A program made the position numbers and the translations under genes. Shown here in pieces: positions 6,066 through 8,107 of a stretch of DNA of 8,107 bases. The DNA comes from Candidatus Gastranaerophilales bacterium (lineage in GTDB: Bacteria; Cyanobacteriota; Vampirovibrionia; Gastranaerophilales; Gastranaerophilaceae). The number at the start of each line of letters is the position of its first letter. Within the stretch, counting starts at the first letter, position 1. The notes under the pieces were generated by a model that was not told the DNA's origin, did no database searches, and saw only the letters and a program-made list of their open reading frames with translations. The stretch spans positions 1 through 8,107 of the forward strand of contig CANQLK010000076.1 of NCBI GenBank assembly GCA_947624665.1, written 5' to 3'.

Positions 6066-6645
6066 GCCATTTTTTAAAAAATAACATGCCTGCCTCCGCA
6101 CTTTTTTCTGGATGAAATTGTACGGCTGTTATATTATTAGTTTCGACTGCTCCGCAAAAATCGCCGTGAAAATTATATGTAGCACTTATTATGCTTTTAT
6201 CTTTCGGTTCAACGTAATACGAATTTACGAAATAGAAATAGTCTTGGCTTAAGAACCTGTTATTTCCCGTTGTTTTGAGTTTCGTCCAACCTACTTGGGG
6301 AATTTTCCCTTTTGTAAATCGTTTTACTTCTCCTTCTAATATTCCGAGTCCTTCAACCCCCGGAGCTTCTTCACTCTTCTCAAATAATATCTGCAGTCCT
6401 ATACAAATACCTAAAAATGGGATTTCTTTTTTGCAGCATTCTTTTATTACGGGAATAAGCTCTTTCTTTTTCAGATTGTCCATTGCCTGAGCAAAATGCC
6501 CCTGACCCGGGAATATAATTTTCTCCGCTTTTAATATTTCTTCTTTGTCGGATGTGATTTTAAACGGAACATTAAGAAATTGAAGCATATTAGCTACACT
6601 TCTTATGTTCCCTGATTCATAATCTATAATTACCGTATTATTCAA
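6055..6645 (-). CDS. hisH: Imidazole glycerol phosphate synthase, glutamine amidotransferase subunit
   Basis: Class I glutaminase that supplies ammonia to HisF for imidazole glycerol phosphate formation in histidine synthesis, with AICAR as by-product. The 196-residue length is typical. It starts with TVIIDYESGNIRSV, matching the HisH N-terminus. PGQG at 46-49 is at the oxyanion strand and FLGICIGLQIL at 78-87 contains the nucleophile Cys81. The dyad His178 and Glu180 lies in AVQFHPEKS at 174-182. In the segment YFVNSYYV at 138-145 Asn141 replaces the His usual in FVHSYY. The start codon is TTG (6645-6643), with CGGA 7 bases upstream at 6653-6656; the protein N-terminus supports it and no nearby ATG does. 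It overlaps the aminotransferase by 8 bases. No hisF or other clear his gene lies in the window. A HisH-like role in nucleotide-sugar amidation is an alternative, but plain hisH is more likely. Confidence 0.9.
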   Translation of the reverse strand: MNNTVIIDYESGNIRSVANMLQFLNVPFKITSDKEEILKAEKIIFPGQGHFAQAMDNLKKKELIPVIKECCKKEIPFLGICIGLQILFEKSEEAPGVEGLGILEGEVKRFTKGKIPQVGWTKLKTTGNNRFLSQDYFYFVNSYYVEPKDKSIISATYNFHGDFCGAVETNNITAVQFHPEKSAEAGMLFFKKWLNI

Positions 6646-7882
6646 AATAGAATCCGTCTTCTTTTAATCTTTTTATTACTTCTTTCATTTGTTCTTCCGA
6701 AGCAACAATTGACATTCTGAACCAACCCTCTCCGTTATTGCCGAATGCATTCCCCGGAACCATTACAACACCGGATGTTTTCATAACGTCATCAGTAAAT
6801 TCTTTTGCTGATTTATATTTTGGCGGTATTGGCAGCCACAAATAAAATGTTGCTTTTGGCGGATTAATTTTATCCATTGGCCAGCCAAGTTCTTTAAACC
6901 CGTCTGTTACAATTTTTTGTTTTCTTTCAAATCTTTTATTGGCTTCTTTTATATATTCATCGCCTTCTTTTGAATTTAATATTTCCGAAGCCGCTTTTTG
7001 TATAGGTTTATATATACCCGTATCTATTGTAGATTTTAATTTGCCTAAAATTCCTACGGCTTCTTTGTTTCCGCATACCCAACCTATTCTCCAGCCTGTC
7101 ATCGAATATGGTTTTGAAAAACTGTAAAATTCTACCGCAACATCTTTTGCTCCTTCTATCTCAAATACACTATGAGATTTTGGCGCTCCTTCAAATGTTA
7201 AATCTATATATGCCGCATCTGAAATCAAAAGTATATTGTGCTTTTTGCAAAATTCCACGGTCTTTTGTAAATATTCTTTTGTGCATATCGCACCTAACGG
7301 ATTATTCGGATAATTGATAACTAAAGCTTTTACTTTCTTTTTATCATATCCGTCTTTTTCAAGATTGTTCAAGGCTTCTTCCAAGTCTGGCATGTAATTG
7401 TTTTCTTTTGTTAACGGAATTCCGTATCCAAAACCGCCTGAAACTTTTACCATCTCTTTATAAGAAGCATACCCGGGATCCGGAATTAAAATTATATCTC
7501 TGTCTTTTATATCGAATTTCGGATTAATTAAAGCTCTGATTAAGTTTGCAATACCTTCTTTTGAACCAATCAATGCGCAAATTTCTGATTTAGAATCAAA
7601 GTCAATACCCGTACGTTTTTTCATGTTCACTGCAATAGCTTCAAGCAAATAATTTTCACCCTTTACAAGAGTATAAGTATGCATTCCTTCTGTATTTGCA
7701 TATTCCATAATTTTATCCGTAACCAATTGCGGCGGTCTTTCAACAGGTGCTCCCATTGAAAGTGAAATAGGCGCTCTGTTTTTTGCTGTTAGTTCGGGTG
7801 TTAACCTTGCGGTTTCCATTTTTATTTGAATCATTATATATGTTTCAAGTGATTGTACGTATTCGTTAAACAGTTCTTTCAT
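6638..7882 (-). CDS. PLP-dependent class I/II aminotransferase (LL-diaminopimelate/aspartate aminotransferase-like)
   Basis: Fold-type I pyridoxal-phosphate aminotransferase of 414 residues, within the family's usual 380-415. The catalytic Lys257 sits in SFSKPYSMTGWRIGW at 254-268. Asn194 in NYPNNPLGA (190-198), Asp222 and Tyr225 in SDAAY hold the cofactor, and Arg265 is near its phosphate. Arg389 in GWFRMSI (386-392) should bind the substrate carboxylate. The SKPYSMTGWRIG form is shared by DapL-type LL-diaminopimelate aminotransferases and several aspartate/alanine aminotransferases, so the substrate is not settled. Overlap with hisH also allows histidinol-phosphate aminotransferase, although HisC proteins are usually shorter (about 350-370 residues). 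ATG at 7882 has GGAG at 7889-7892 with 6-base spacing and begins 20 bases after the folE2 stop, so it is probably in the same operon. I give no symbol because DapL, HisC and general aminotransferase roles cannot be separated here. Confidence 0.9.
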   Translation of the reverse strand: MKELFNEYVQSLETYIMIQIKMETARLTPELTAKNRAPISLSMGAPVERPPQLVTDKIMEYANTEGMHTYTLVKGENYLLEAIAVNMKKRTGIDFDSKSEICALIGSKEGIANLIRALINPKFDIKDRDIILIPDPGYASYKEMVKVSGGFGYGIPLTKENNYMPDLEEALNNLEKDGYDKKKVKALVINYPNNPLGAICTKEYLQKTVEFCKKHNILLISDAAYIDLTFEGAPKSHSVFEIEGAKDVAVEFYSFSKPYSMTGWRIGWVCGNKEAVGILGKLKSTIDTGIYKPIQKAASEILNSKEGDEYIKEANKRFERKQKIVTDGFKELGWPMDKINPPKATFYLWLPIPPKYKSAKEFTDDVMKTSGVVMVPGNAFGNNGEGWFRMSIVASEEQMKEVIKRLKEDGFYFE

Positions 7883-7902
7883 TTTTATCTCCGATTATTT
7901 TG

Positions 7903-8107
7903 CTACTTTGTTTCTGACTGCCAAGCCCAAGCGTTATGATTGTGTATGCTCTCTTGTGCTTCTACCTCTACTTCGTAAAACGTTATTTTATTATCCGATT
8001 TTAACATGCATATTATATCTCTTAAAACATCTTCTACAAATTTCGGATTCTCGTATGCTTTTTCGGTTACAAATTTCTCATCGCTTCTTTTTAATATCGA
8101 ATATATC
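7903..8107 (-). CDS. folE2: GTP cyclohydrolase FolE2 (type IB), C-terminal fragment
   Basis: Only the last 67 codons and the TAG stop (7905-7903) are in the window; the gene continues beyond the right edge. The visible protein reads LKRSDEKFVTEKAYENPKFVEDVLRD near its start and VEVEAQESIHNHNAWAW near its end. This matches the conserved C-terminal part of FolE2 proteins (KRPDEKxVTExAYxNPxFVEDxVR, then ESIHxHxA). FolE2 converts GTP to 7,8-dihydroneopterin triphosphate, the entry to folate and to queuosine. Unlike zinc-dependent FolE it can use other metals, and it is often found where zinc is scarce. It is probably co-transcribed with the aminotransferase 20 bases downstream. No start or promoter can be described. 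Confidence 0.9.
   Translation of the reverse strand, partial: IYSILKRSDEKFVTEKAYENPKFVEDVLRDIICMLKSDNKITFYEVEVEAQESIHNHNAWAWQSETK

Noticed and set aside
1..8107. Defence system, mobile element, CRISPR or prophage content
   Set aside because: All genes are recognisable metabolic, translation, transport or RNA-processing families. No repeats, integrase or transposase signatures were seen.

Overview
The window is a gene-dense, AT-rich stretch of bacterial chromosome in which every supported gene lies on the minus strand. It is therefore read from high to low coordinates. Nine complete protein genes and the 3' end of a tenth fill almost all of it. The two largest gaps are only 82 and 58 bases, and no stretch over 300 bases lacks a gene. 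No tRNA, rRNA, CRISPR array, insertion sequence, phage gene or origin was seen. The low GC, tight overlapping spacing, FolE2-type GTP cyclohydrolase and DapL-like aminotransferase would fit a gut-type AT-rich bacterium such as the non-photosynthetic cyanobacterial sister group (Gastranaerophilales/Melainabacteria) or a clostridial lineage. That placement is a guess; nothing here fixes the taxon.

In transcription order there appear to be three units. Unit 1 (8107 to 6055) holds the C-terminal end of folE2 (GTP cyclohydrolase IB), a fold-type I PLP aminotransferase resembling LL-diaminopimelate or aspartate aminotransferases, and hisH (the glutaminase subunit of imidazole glycerol phosphate synthase). 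The aminotransferase and hisH overlap by 8 bases, so their translation is probably coupled. Unit 2 (5996 to 3608) has its own probable promoter. It encodes a radical SAM protein with an unusual cysteine-rich N-terminal section, overlapped by a MATE-family transporter. Unit 3 (3525 to 5) is a housekeeping operon, pyrH-frr-cdsA-rnc-rpe, with a good -10 box in the 82-base gap upstream. Its genes follow at +1 base spacing or overlap, so they are very likely co-transcribed and translationally coupled.

Unit 3 joins UMP phosphorylation, ribosome recycling, CDP-diacylglycerol synthesis, double-stranded RNA processing and the pentose phosphate/Calvin-type epimerase step. The common pyrH-frr core is kept, but uppS, which often sits between frr and cdsA, is absent. 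The neighbours rnc and rpe replace the dxr/rseP genes often found after cdsA.

I do not see a clear new biological system. The points most worth checking are: the RNase III protein, which has Cys where the family has a metal-binding catalytic Asp; the radical SAM enzyme, whose extra cysteines precede rather than follow the core; and the overlapping radical SAM-MATE pair. Two genes start at non-ATG codons (cdsA GTG, hisH TTG), and the MATE start should be moved to 4945.
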